NCBI RefSeq assembly: GCF_050314555.1
Contig: NZ_JBNPNH010000001.1
Coordinates: 310,001 to 374,000, forward strand
Direction of reading: 5' to 3'
Length of the DNA stretch: 64,000 nucleotides
From: Spyradosoma sp004558035
GTDB taxonomy: Bacteria; Verrucomicrobiota; Verrucomicrobiia; Opitutales; UBA953
The notes beneath the pieces are model-generated. The model did not search any database and had not been told where the DNA came from. It saw nothing but the letters and a program-made list of their open reading frames with translations. The position numbers and the translations under genes were made by a program. Shown here piece by piece: positions 35,093 to 42,783 of the stretch (position 1 is its first letter; each line of letters opens with the position of its first letter).

Positions 35093-36364
35093 TCAGTGGT
35101 CGTCGCAGTTGCAGCCGCGCGCCCAGGTGCCGTTCTCGTCGAGCTCGTGCGCGTGCTTCTTCGCGAACTCGGGAACGCCTTCGTCCTCCGACGACGGCGC
35201 CGCGAGCGCGGGAGCGGTCGGCACGACGGCGGACGGCGAGCGTTCCTCCTCCGCGGGCGTGAGCGCGGGAGCGGCGGGAACGGGCGTCGCCTCTTCGCGC
35301 GCCGCCGGCGCGTTCCCGTGCGCGTGTTCGTGATGATGGTCGTGCGAGTGGTCGTGCCCGCAGGAACCGTCGCACTTGCCGCAGGAGCCGTCGCCCTTGC
35401 AGCCCATCATCTTCCTGCGGAACTCCTCCGGATCGAGCGGACGCAGCCCGAGCTTCGCGAGCAGCGCGAAATCCTTCGACGCGGGACCGTTCGGCGTCGT
35501 GAGCAGCTTGTCGCCGAGGAAGATCGAGTTCGCGCCCGCGGCGAAGCAGAGCGCCTGGCCCTCGTCCGTCATCTGCGCGCGTCCGGCGGAAATGCGGATG
35601 ATTGCCTTGGGCATGAGAATGCGCGCGACGGCGATGATGCGCACGAACTCGAAGATGTCCACGCGCGGGCGGCCTTCGAGCGGCGTTCCCGGGCAGGGAA
35701 TCAGCGCGTTGATCGGCACGGATTCCGGCTGCGTCTCCATGTTCGCGAGCTCGATGAGCATCTTCAGGCGGTCGTCCACCGTCTCGCCCATGCCGAGGAT
35801 CCCGCCGGAGCACACGCCCATGCCCGCCGCCTGCACGTTGCGGATCGTCGTCAGACGGTCGTCGTAGGTGCGCGTCGAAATGATTTCCGGATAGTATTCG
35901 CGGGACGTGTCGAGGTTGTGGTTGTAAATGTCGCAGCCGGCCTCCTTGAGGCGCGCCGCCTGCGCTTCGGTGATGAGCCCGAGCGTGCAGCACACCTGCA
36001 GCCCGAGCGCCTTCACGCCGCGCACGGACGCGAGCACGCTCTCGAACTGCGGGCCATCGTTCACCTTGCGCCACGCCGCGCCCATGCAGAAACGCGACGC
36101 ACCCGCCGCCTTCGCCTTCTTCGCGGCGGCGACGACCGCCTCCGAGTCCATCAGCGGCTCGGGCTTCAGCCCCGTGTTCGCGCGCGCGGACTGCGGGCAG
36201 TACGCGCAGTCCTCGGAGCACGCGCCCGTCTTGATCGACTGCAGCATGTTGATCTGCACCGCGTCCGGCACCTGCGTCTGCTGGTGAATTTCCTGCGCGT
36301 AGTAAATCAGCGTCGGAAGCGGAAGGTTGTAGACTTTGCGAACGTCCTCAAGGTAGTAAATCAT
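35093..36364 (-). CDS. bioB: biotin synthase with a Cys/His-rich C-terminal extension
   Basis: This 423-residue radical-SAM enzyme has the cluster motif CSEDCAYC (Cys49, 53, 56), YCPQSARANTG, GMGETVDDRLKML and NALIPCPGTPL, all canonical for BioB up to about residue 318. An extra tail of about 100 residues follows: GCKGDGSCGKCDGSCG, then a His/Asp run (HDHSHDHHHEHAHG), an Ala/Pro/Glu linker, and RGCNCDDH at the end. Such a tail is not part of standard BioB (about 320-350 residues) and looks metal-binding. The start at 36364 gives the normal N-terminus. Confidence 0.92.
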   Translation of the reverse strand: MIYYLEDVRKVYNLPLPTLIYYAQEIHQQTQVPDAVQINMLQSIKTGACSEDCAYCPQSARANTGLKPEPLMDSEAVVAAAKKAKAAGASRFCMGAAWRKVNDGPQFESVLASVRGVKALGLQVCCTLGLITEAQAARLKEAGCDIYNHNLDTSREYYPEIISTRTYDDRLTTIRNVQAAGMGVCSGGILGMGETVDDRLKMLIELANMETQPESVPINALIPCPGTPLEGRPRVDIFEFVRIIAVARILMPKAIIRISAGRAQMTDEGQALCFAAGANSIFLGDKLLTTPNGPASKDFALLAKLGLRPLDPEEFRRKMMGCKGDGSCGKCDGSCGHDHSHDHHHEHAHGNAPAAREEATPVPAAPALTPAEEERSPSAVVPTAPALAAPSSEDEGVPEFAKKHAHELDENGTWARGCNCDDH

Positions 36365-36430
36365 AATAAAAAAGTAATGATAGCAAATCGCGCAAGGCAC
36401 GCGAGCGCGATTTGCGGAAAGCGCGCCGCG

Positions 36431-36465
36431 AAAAAAACGTTCCCGCGCCTCGCGACGCGGGAACG
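36431..36465 (-). terminator. terminator of the small PEP-CTERM gene, inverted motif pair
   Basis: CGTTCCCGCG (36438-36447) pairs with CGCGGGAACG (36456-36465) across an 8-nt loop, with seven T on the minus strand. Both arms are full GGGAACG words. Confidence 0.8.
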
Positions 36466-36484
36466 CCAACACACACTATGAAAA

Positions 36485-36539
36485 AGTGACGAAAAAAGCC
36501 GAAGGAGTAATTACTTTTAAACTCCTCCGCTCCTGAACT
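36485..36539. repeat. short palindrome with GAGTAATTACTTTT centre next to PEP-CTERM stop
   Basis: The centre at 36505-36520 and the flanking AAACTCCTCC words match the elements at 11690 and 19311. It lies directly downstream of the third PEP-CTERM gene. Confidence 0.65.
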
Positions 36540-37241
36540 CTATTTGCGGCGGCGACGACGCGTTCCCGCCAGCGCGAGCGCGCCCAACCCCGCCAGCAGC
36601 CCGAACGCCGACGGCTCGGGAACGGGAGTGTAGCTTAGGCTGATATTGGAAATCGAAACAAGCGTATTACCCTTAAACTCCGCCACAGTAGAACTTTTTG
36701 AGTTTTCGAGCCAAACAGCAAAAATCTTTGAAGGCGAAATTTTTGCGGTGTCATATGTGCCCGAAAATGTTCCAGCCGAAGCTTCGAAAGTATCCCCTAT
36801 CAACTGCGTGACAGACGACGAAGTCTCGTCATACGCCCAAAGCGAATAACTCACTTGATTATCCGAAGTAAAGCTCAGTGTAATCGATTGTGCGGACTCT
36901 GTTAAGTCTACGCCGAACATTACATACTCACCAGACAACGCAGGGCGACTTTTGAAAGAAAATCCTGTTGAAGATGAAATTGTAATGTCGTTATATTCGC
37001 TCTGACTCTTGTTCTGGCCTACACCTCCAAACCAGCCGACTAAATCTGTCCCAGCAGGAATCTTTCCAATGAGAGCACTTAGAACATCTCCAGACATTAC
37101 ACATTGGCGATTATCTCCAAATCCTGTGCTGTCTCCATTGACCCAAGTGAAATCAGAGGACTCGGGTAGCGTGATTGTTTCCGCGCTCGCGAGAAGCGTT
37201 CCCGCGGCGAGGAGTGATGTGATGGTGATGATTTTTTTCAT
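36540..37241 (-). CDS. small PEP-CTERM protein
   Basis: This 233-residue secreted protein has a signal peptide (1-20) and one beta-rich domain. The C-terminus VPEPSAFGLLAGLGALALAG plus Arg/Lys is the exosortase signal. The middle (GFSFKSRPALSGEYVMFGVDLTES..., YSLWAYDETSSSVTQL, KIFAVWLENSKSS) aligns with the N-terminal domain of the 1017-residue protein at 11765. The domain DNA (about 36640-37190) is AT-richer and lacks GGGAACG words, whereas the signal peptide and C-terminal parts contain them, suggesting an acquired domain between native ends. Confidence 0.85.
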   Translation of the reverse strand: MKKIITITSLLAAGTLLASAETITLPESSDFTWVNGDSTGFGDNRQCVMSGDVLSALIGKIPAGTDLVGWFGGVGQNKSQSEYNDITISSSTGFSFKSRPALSGEYVMFGVDLTESAQSITLSFTSDNQVSYSLWAYDETSSSVTQLIGDTFEASAGTFSGTYDTAKISPSKIFAVWLENSKSSTVAEFKGNTLVSISNISLSYTPVPEPSAFGLLAGLGALALAGTRRRRRK

Positions 37242-37281
37242 AAGCGTTTACGGATCAGATTCTAAAAAGTGAACGCATTAT

Positions 37282-37550
37282 CCCCGGTTTCGAATACCGG
37301 GGGGTAAACGCCGTCCAAGCCGCATAAACAAAAGGATTTACCCCTCGATCAAATCGCGCGGAATTTCGATCAGGGGGGAAGCGACATTCCTGTCGCTTCG
37401 GCGAAATCAGCTTCCGGGAAATTCAAAAAAGCGGCAGGAATGCCGCTTCTCCCCTGCGTTCCCGCGAGATTTCGCCGCAGAAAATTCCGTGTTCTTCCGT
37501 GCTTTTCCGTGGTCGAAAATTCGGACTTGCCCCGGTATTCGAAACCGGGG
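37282..37550. repeat. segment bounded by an exact inverted 21-bp hairpin
   Basis: CCCCGGTTTCGAATACCGGG(G) at 37282-37302 has its exact reverse complement at 37530-37550. Inside are two small hairpins (about 37379-37400 and 37427-37448) and TTCCGTG words. It fills most of the 320-bp gap between the small PEP-CTERM gene and xseA; no gene was found. Confidence 0.75.
37424..37450 (-). terminator. xseA terminator
   Basis: On the minus strand, stem AAGCGGCA/TGCCGCTT with a 4-nt loop is followed by six T, about 110 bp beyond the xseA stop. Confidence 0.65.
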
Positions 37551-37561
37551 GCGCGGCGGCG

Positions 37562-38878
37562 TCACTGCAGGTCGCGGCCTTCGACGCGGGTTTCGCCGTC
37601 GCGGAAACGCAGCACGACTTCGCGGCCGAGCGTGACCGCGCGCGCGGAATCGAGGTATTCGCCCGTCGCGGCGTCGCGCGCCACGGCGAAGCCGCGCTTC
37701 AGCGTCGCGTCCAGCCCCGACGCCGAAAGCCGCGCCGCGAGCTGTCCCAGGCGCATCTTCGCGAGCTCGACGCGCGCGCCCGGGAAATTGCGTTCCAAGC
37801 GGAAGCGCGCCTTTTCGAGACGGTCGCGCAGCCCGGCGGAAACGGCGTCGGCGGCGGAGGCGAAGCGCCGCCCGAGCGCGTCCGCGCGTTCCCGCATGAG
37901 CGCGAGATACGCGTGCGGCGAGCGGCGTTCGAGCCGCATTTCCAGCATGTCCAGGCGCTGGGAAAAATCTTCGAGCGCGGAGACGGCGACGCCTTCGAGG
38001 CGTTCCGCCGCGTCGCGCGCGCGTTCGACGGCGTCGAGGCGCCCGCTCGAAATGTGCTCGGCGGCGGCGGAAGGCGTTTCCGCGCGCAGGTCCGCCGCGA
38101 AGTCCGACAGCGTGAAGTCGATCTCGTGCCCGACGGCGGAGATCACGGGAACGCGCGAAGCCCGCACGGCGCGCGCGACGATTTCCTCGTTGAAGCACCA
38201 CAGATCCTCGATGGAGCCGCCGCCGCGCCCGACGACGATCACGTCCAGCCCGCGGATCTTTTCGGCGAGCCGGATGCCGCGCACGATTTCCTCCGCCGCG
38301 CCCGCGCCCTGCACCTTCGCGGGAACGACGTAGAGCGTTCCCGCCCAGTCGCGGCGGCGCATGATGCTGATGAAGTCGCGGATCGCGGCGCCCGTCGGCG
38401 ACGTCACGAACGCCACCGTGCGCGCGAGCCTCGGGATTTCGCGCTTCCGCGCCTTGTCGAAAAGCCCCTCCTCCTCGAGCCGGCGGCGCAGCGCCTCGTA
38501 TTCGGCGAGCAGTCTGCCCTCGCCCTCTTCGCTGAACGAGGTGACGACGAGCTGGTAGTTCCCGCGCGGAGGATAAACGGAAATCTTCCCATGCGCGACG
38601 AGCTGCATGCCGTCGCGCAGACGCGTCTTCGCGCGCGCGAGCGTCGCGCGCCAGACGACGGCGGAAATCTGCGCGCCCGCGTCCTTGAGCGTGAAATACG
38701 CATGCCCGCTGCTCTGCACGCGCAGCCCGGAGACCTCGCCGCGCAGACGCACGTCCGCGAACTCGGTTTCGAGACGCGCGCGGATGCGCGCCGTGAGCTC
38801 GGAGACCGTCAGCGGCTCCTCGCGGGAACGCGCGGGAACGGCGGCGGCGAAATCCGCGTCATCGAAAAAATCCGACAC
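37562..38878 (-). CDS. xseA: exodeoxyribonuclease VII large subunit
   Basis: This 438-residue protein has an OB-fold N-terminus (LTVSELTARIRARLE ... VRLRGEVSGLRVQSSGHAYFTLKD). The catalytic core includes AFVTSPTGAAIRDFI, VVGRGGGSIEDLWCFNEE and VISAVGHEIDFTLSDFAADLRAETPSAAAE. A coiled-coil region leads to a C-terminal GFAVARD segment. It degrades single-stranded DNA with XseB, whose gene is not here. It is 12 bp downstream of the Minf_1886-type gene. Confidence 0.95.
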   Translation of the reverse strand: MSDFFDDADFAAAVPARSREEPLTVSELTARIRARLETEFADVRLRGEVSGLRVQSSGHAYFTLKDAGAQISAVVWRATLARAKTRLRDGMQLVAHGKISVYPPRGNYQLVVTSFSEEGEGRLLAEYEALRRRLEEEGLFDKARKREIPRLARTVAFVTSPTGAAIRDFISIMRRRDWAGTLYVVPAKVQGAGAAEEIVRGIRLAEKIRGLDVIVVGRGGGSIEDLWCFNEEIVARAVRASRVPVISAVGHEIDFTLSDFAADLRAETPSAAAEHISSGRLDAVERARDAAERLEGVAVSALEDFSQRLDMLEMRLERRSPHAYLALMRERADALGRRFASAADAVSAGLRDRLEKARFRLERNFPGARVELAKMRLGQLAARLSASGLDATLKRGFAVARDAATGEYLDSARAVTLGREVVLRFRDGETRVEGRDLQ

Positions 38879-38890
38879 GGGAACGCCCTT

Positions 38891-39274
38891 CTATCGCGCT
38901 TCCCACGGCGCAAGCAGGCGCGCGCGGAAATCGTAAACGTCGTTGAAGTCCTCGATGGAATCCGTCTCGGACTTCGCGAGGATCTTTTCGTCGATGAGCG
39001 AATAGACGATTTCGCCGATGTCGCGCGTCTTCGCGAGCCCCCACGCGCGGAAGACCTGATACGTCATCGGGCCGAAGCGTTCGAGCGCGCAGTCCGCGAC
39101 GCCCTCGGCGAGCTCGCGCCCGGAGACGTGGCGCTTTTCCGCCGGCGCCTTCCTGCGCCCGAGACGCCGCACGGTTTCGCCGAGCGCCTCGGACACGAAA
39201 AGGTACGCCTCGTTCGCGAAACGCGAATCGCGGAGCCGGATTTTTTCGAGAGCCTCTTCGATCGTCTGTGCCAT
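38891..39274 (-). CDS. Minf_1886 family protein
   Basis: This 127-residue protein starts MAQTIEEALEKIRLRDSRFANEAYLFVSEALGETV and contains HVSGRELAEGVADCALERFGPMTYQVFRAWGL and DIGEIVYSLIDEKILAKSETDSIEDF. This matches my knowledge of the conserved uncharacterised family found across Verrucomicrobiota, Planctomycetota and relatives. The function is unknown. It sits just upstream of xseA, likely co-transcribed. Confidence 0.82.
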   Translation of the reverse strand: MAQTIEEALEKIRLRDSRFANEAYLFVSEALGETVRRLGRRKAPAEKRHVSGRELAEGVADCALERFGPMTYQVFRAWGLAKTRDIGEIVYSLIDEKILAKSETDSIEDFNDVYDFRARLLAPWEAR

Positions 39275-39385
39275 AAGCGGGGCGTATCTTCGCGCAATTT
39301 CTCCGGAGCCGCAAGCGGAGAAAACGGCGCGGACATAAGCGTTGCGGGAACGGGCGAAAACCGTCAGAGTTTCCGTTTTACGAGA

Positions 39386-40621
39386 ATGGACATGCTCAAC
39401 AACAAATGGATACGCGGCGTCGTTCCCGCGCTCGGCATTCACCTGTGCATCGGCTCGGTCTACGCGTGGTCGCTGTTCGTCGAGCCGATCGCGGAGCACC
39501 TCGGCTGCGAAAGCCGGCTCGTGCAGATCGCGTTCAGCCTGGCGATCTTCTTTCTCGGCACGTCGGCGGCGTTCGCGGGACCGTTCGTCGAGAAGAACGT
39601 GCGCCGCTCGAGCCTGCTCAGCTGCGCGTGCTTCGTCTCGGGGCTGCTCGTGACGGCGCTCGCGCTTCACTTCAGAAGCCTCGCGGGGATCTATCTCGGC
39701 TACGGCTGCCTGATGGGCATCGGGCTGGGCATCGGCTACATTTCGCCGGTGAAGACGCTGATGATGTGGTTCTTCGACCGCAAGGGGCTCGCGACGGGCA
39801 TCGCGATCATGGGCTTCGGCTTCGCGAGCACGCTGGCGAAATGGATCTCCACGCCGATTCTGGGCGCGACGGGCTCGATCGCCGCGACGCTCGCGATCCT
39901 CGCGGGAATCTACGTCGTGCCGATGCTCGCGGGCGCGCTGCTCATCAAGAAGCCCTACGACGACAGCGTTTCCGTCGCGCACGAGAACGAGGTGCCCTTC
40001 CGCTACACGGGCATTCTGCGCAACGGCGTCTTCGTGCTGATCTGGCTGATGTTCTTCCTGAACATTCACTGCGGGCTCGCGCTGATCTCGACGGCGAAGC
40101 CGATGATCGAGGCGTTCGCGGGAACGGAGATCGGCGCGGTCGCGGCGGCGGCGCTCGGCGGCACGGCGGTCGCGGTCATGGGCGTGTTCAACGGCGCGGG
40201 GCGGCTCGCGTTCTCGGCGGTCTCGGACAGATTCCGCTACCGCGCGAACATCTACATCGTCATCTTCGCGCTGTCCGTGGCGACGATCGCGGCGGCGATT
40301 CTCAGCGGGTTCAACCGCTACGCGCTCGTCGCGATGCTCTGCGTCATCTCCGCGACCTACGGCGCGGGCTTCTCCAACCTGCCGACGCTGCTCGCCGACC
40401 AGTTCGGCATGCGCAACATCAGCAAAATCCACGGGCTGAGCCTCACCGCCTGGGCCGCCGCCGGGCTGACGGGCAACCAGATGAGCGCGGCGATCTACGC
40501 GCGTTTCGGCAGCTACGACGCCGTGCTCTACTGCCTGATCCCGCAGTTCGCGCTCGCGCTCGGCATCGCCTGCTACGTGCTGCACAAGCGCCGGACGTCG
40601 CCCTCGCCGAAACAGGCGTGA
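39386..40621 (+). CDS. MFS transporter, OFA (oxalate/formate antiporter-like) family
   Basis: This 411-residue membrane protein has twelve predicted helices. The N-terminal GIHLCIGSVYAWSLFVEPI and later GIGLGIGYISPVKTLMMWFFDRKGLATGIAIMGFGFAS patterns are typical of the OFA subgroup. It precedes yhcH and nanA on the same strand, so a sialic acid or related sugar-acid substrate is more plausible here than oxalate. Two ATGs (39386, 39392) are possible starts. Confidence 0.85.
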   Translation: MDMLNNKWIRGVVPALGIHLCIGSVYAWSLFVEPIAEHLGCESRLVQIAFSLAIFFLGTSAAFAGPFVEKNVRRSSLLSCACFVSGLLVTALALHFRSLAGIYLGYGCLMGIGLGIGYISPVKTLMMWFFDRKGLATGIAIMGFGFASTLAKWISTPILGATGSIAATLAILAGIYVVPMLAGALLIKKPYDDSVSVAHENEVPFRYTGILRNGVFVLIWLMFFLNIHCGLALISTAKPMIEAFAGTEIGAVAAAALGGTAVAVMGVFNGAGRLAFSAVSDRFRYRANIYIVIFALSVATIAAAILSGFNRYALVAMLCVISATYGAGFSNLPTLLADQFGMRNISKIHGLSLTAWAAAGLTGNQMSAAIYARFGSYDAVLYCLIPQFALALGIACYVLHKRRTSPSPKQA

Positions 40622-40701
40622 GCGGGCGCGACGGCTTTCCCGTTCCCGCGGACAGAAAACGTTGATTTCGCGGCGGAAATGTGGACAATTGCGCGCACCC
40701 C

Positions 40702-41142
40702 ATGATTATCGATACCTTGAAAAATTCCGCGCGCATTGAGGCACTCAATCCGCATTTCAAAAAAATCTTCGACTACATCAAGACGCACGACCTCTCGCGC
40801 GTTCCCGCCGGAAAAATCGTCATCGACGGCGACGACGCGTTCATCAACGTCGTCGATCATCCCGGCAAGACGAAGGAGACGGCGCGCCTCGAAAGCCACA
40901 ACGATTTCCTCGACGTGCACCTGCCGCTTTCCGCGCCGGAGACGCTCGGCTGGACGCCGCGCGCCGACCTGCCGGAAACGCCCTACGACGCCGCGGGCGA
41001 CTGCTCGCTCTACGACGGTCCCGCGCAGATCTACACGACGATCGTTCCCGGCCAGCTCGCCGTCTATTTCCCGGAAGACGTGCACGCGCCCGCGATTTCG
41101 CCGGTGCCCTTCCGCAAGCTCATCGTCAAGGCGCGCGTCTGA
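40702..41142 (+). CDS. YhcH/YjgK/YiaL family protein
   Basis: This 146-residue cupin-like protein starts MIIDTLKNSARIEALNPHFKKIFDYI. Conserved features are ARLESHNDFLDVHLPLSAPETLGW and VYFPEDVHAPAI (metal-binding His/Glu of the family). Members occur in sialic acid and rare-sugar operons and may help sugar anomer or lactone handling. It lies 80 bp after the MFS gene and 47 bp before nanA. The ATG at 40702 was preferred; an upstream GTG adds seven unrelated residues. Confidence 0.88.
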   Translation: MIIDTLKNSARIEALNPHFKKIFDYIKTHDLSRVPAGKIVIDGDDAFINVVDHPGKTKETARLESHNDFLDVHLPLSAPETLGWTPRADLPETPYDAAGDCSLYDGPAQIYTTIVPGQLAVYFPEDVHAPAISPVPFRKLIVKARV

Positions 41143-41189
41143 ACTCCCCTCCATTTCATCCACAACAAAACGACAAGAAAGAAAAGATT

Positions 41190-42086
41190 ATGGCAAAAAA
41201 ACTCGAAGGACTCATCGCGGCGCCGCACACGCCGTTCAACGCGGACGGTTCCGTCAATCTCGACATGATCCCGAAGCAGATCGACGTGCTGCTCAAGCAG
41301 GGCGTCATCGGCGCGTACATCTGCGGCACGACGGGCGAAGGCATCTGCTGCTCCGTCGAAGAACGCAAGGCCGTCATGAAGAAATGGGCTGAATACGGCA
41401 AGGGCAAGCTCTTCATCATCGCGCACGTCGGCGCGCTCTCCATCGCGGACGCGCGGGAACTCGCCGCCTACGCGCAGGAGCTCAAGCTCGACGCCACCTC
41501 GATCGTGCCGCCGAACTTCTTCAAGCCCGGCTCGATCGACTCACTCATCGACTACCTGAACGCCGTGCTCTCCGCCGCGCCGAAACTGCCGTTCTACTAT
41601 TACCACACGGGCATGTCGGGCGTGAATTTCGACATGGAGCAGTTCCTGATTAAGGCGGACGGCAAGATCAAGAACCTCGCCGGCATCAAGTTCAACTACC
41701 CGGACCTCTACATGTTCCAGCGCTGCCAGCGCGCCTGCGGCGGCAAGTATGACATCACCTGGGGCATCGACGAATGGTTCGCGGGAGCGCTCGCCTGCGG
41801 CGCGAAATCCGCCATCGGCTCCACGTACAACTACGCCGCGAAGCTCTATTACGACATCTGGAACGCCTACACGCTCGGCGACCAGAAGAAGATCGACAAG
41901 GGCATGGCGAAGGTCTGCAAGATCGTGGACATCCTCGTCCAGTACGGCGGCGTCGTCGGCGGCAAGGCGATGATGGCGTACCACAAGCTCGACATGGGCG
42001 GCGTCCGCCCGCCGCTCACCTGCCTCTCCGAAGAGCAGAAGGCGGACTGCGTCGCGCGCCTGAAGAAGATTCTCAGCGGAAAATGA
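41190..42086 (+). CDS. nanA: N-acetylneuraminate lyase
   Basis: This 298-residue TIM-barrel aldolase of the DHDPS/NAL family begins LEGLIAAPHTPFNADGSVNLDMI. It has CGTTGEGICCSVEER (substrate carboxylate loop), the catalytic Tyr in YYYHTGMSGV and the Schiff-base Lys in NLAGIKFNYPDLYMF. It cleaves sialic acid to ManNAc and pyruvate. The MFS-yhcH-nanA cluster is a minimal sialic acid utilisation set; nanK and nanE are not in the window. Confidence 0.93.
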   Translation: MAKKLEGLIAAPHTPFNADGSVNLDMIPKQIDVLLKQGVIGAYICGTTGEGICCSVEERKAVMKKWAEYGKGKLFIIAHVGALSIADARELAAYAQELKLDATSIVPPNFFKPGSIDSLIDYLNAVLSAAPKLPFYYYHTGMSGVNFDMEQFLIKADGKIKNLAGIKFNYPDLYMFQRCQRACGGKYDITWGIDEWFAGALACGAKSAIGSTYNYAAKLYYDIWNAYTLGDQKKIDKGMAKVCKIVDILVQYGGVVGGKAMMAYHKLDMGGVRPPLTCLSEEQKADCVARLKKILSGK

Positions 42087-42108
42087 TCTCCGGATTTTTC
42101 CGGACCCG

Positions 42109-42147
42109 AAAAGCGTTCCCGCCGTTCCCGCGCGGGAACGCTTTTTT
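42109..42147 (+). terminator. nanA terminator made of GGGAACG words
   Basis: GCGTTCCCGC (42113-42122) pairs with GCGGGAACGC (42132-42141), extended by AA/TT pairs and followed by six T. A third CGTTCCC copy lies in the loop and can pair alternatively. Confidence 0.9.
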
Positions 42148-42189
42148 CGTCTCGCGCGGGAACGCGCCGACGCGTTAGATTCGTATGCC

Positions 42190-42642
42190 ATGAAGCATTA
42201 CGTTTCCGAGCCTTTCCGCGTGCGCTTTTCCGAAACCGACATGGCGGGCGTCGTTCACTTTTCGCAGATGCTCCGCTGGGCGGAAAACGCCGAAAGCGAG
42301 TTCTTCCGCGAACACGGACTGCCTTTCGTCGAAAAAGGCGAAACCGCGGGAACGCTCTTCGGCTGGCCGCGCGCGCGCGTCGCCGCGGATTTTCTCGCGC
42401 CCGCGCACTACGACGAGCGCATCCGCGTCCGCATCCGCCCGCGCGGCGTTCCCGCCGAGAACTCCTCGGCGCTGCACTGGGATTTCGAGATCGTCGCCGG
42501 CGAAGAATCCGAGCCGGAGCGCGCGATCGCCCGCGGCTCCTGGACGAGCGTCTATGCGCGCATCGATTCCGCCGAAAAATCCGTGCGGGCGGAAAACGTT
42601 CCCGAGACGGTCAGAAAAATTTTAAAAATCTTCGAAAACTGA
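42190..42642 (+). CDS. acyl-CoA thioesterase, 4HBT/YbgC family
   Basis: This 150-residue hotdog-fold protein has FRVRFSETDMAGVVHFSQMLRWAENAESEF, in which Asp-Met-Ala-Gly-Val-Val-His-Phe is the 4-hydroxybenzoyl-CoA thioesterase active-site pattern. The substrate is unknown. It lies between the nanA terminator and the tRNA-Asp promoter, so it is probably monocistronic. Confidence 0.88.
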   Translation: MKHYVSEPFRVRFSETDMAGVVHFSQMLRWAENAESEFFREHGLPFVEKGETAGTLFGWPRARVAADFLAPAHYDERIRVRIRPRGVPAENSSALHWDFEIVAGEESEPERAIARGSWTSVYARIDSAEKSVRAENVPETVRKILKIFEN

Positions 42643-42643
42643 C

Positions 42644-42672
42644 TTGACGGAATCGGCGAAAAACTATTTAGT
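42644..42672 (+). promoter_or_regulatory. promoter of tRNA-Asp
   Basis: TTGACG (42644-42649), 17-bp spacer, TTTAGT (42667-42672). The expected start falls at about 42679, exactly at the base of a 9-bp perfect hairpin (42680-42699) that precedes the tRNA. Confidence 0.7.
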
Positions 42673-42706
42673 CTGTCCCATACGATTTTGAAATCGTATC
42701 CGACCT

Positions 42707-42783
42707 GGGGTGGTAGCTCAGCTGGTTAGAGCGCCTGCCTGTCACGCAGGAGGTCGCGGGTTCGAGTCCCGTCCATCCCGCCA
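42707..42783 (+). tRNA. tRNA-Asp (anticodon GTC)
   Basis: The 77-nt gene has encoded CCA. The acceptor stem is GGGGTGG/CCATCCC, the anticodon stem-loop is TGCCTGTCACGCA with GTC at 42741-42743, and the T arm is CGGG-TTCGAGT-CCCG. All arms pair well. Confidence 0.97.

Noticed and set aside
37282..37550. Insertion sequence
   Set aside because: Bounded by inverted hairpins but too short and without a transposase; kept only as a MITE-like candidate.
37499..39385. Front half of a 1040-codon open frame that ends as the MFS transporter
   Set aside because: It is antisense to xseA and the Minf_1886 gene. Composition is Arg/Ala-rich shadow, and the real transporter starts at 39386.
42726..42782. DGTRTRDLLRDRQAL peptide
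   Set aside because: Classic antisense translation of tRNA-Asp, not protein sequence.
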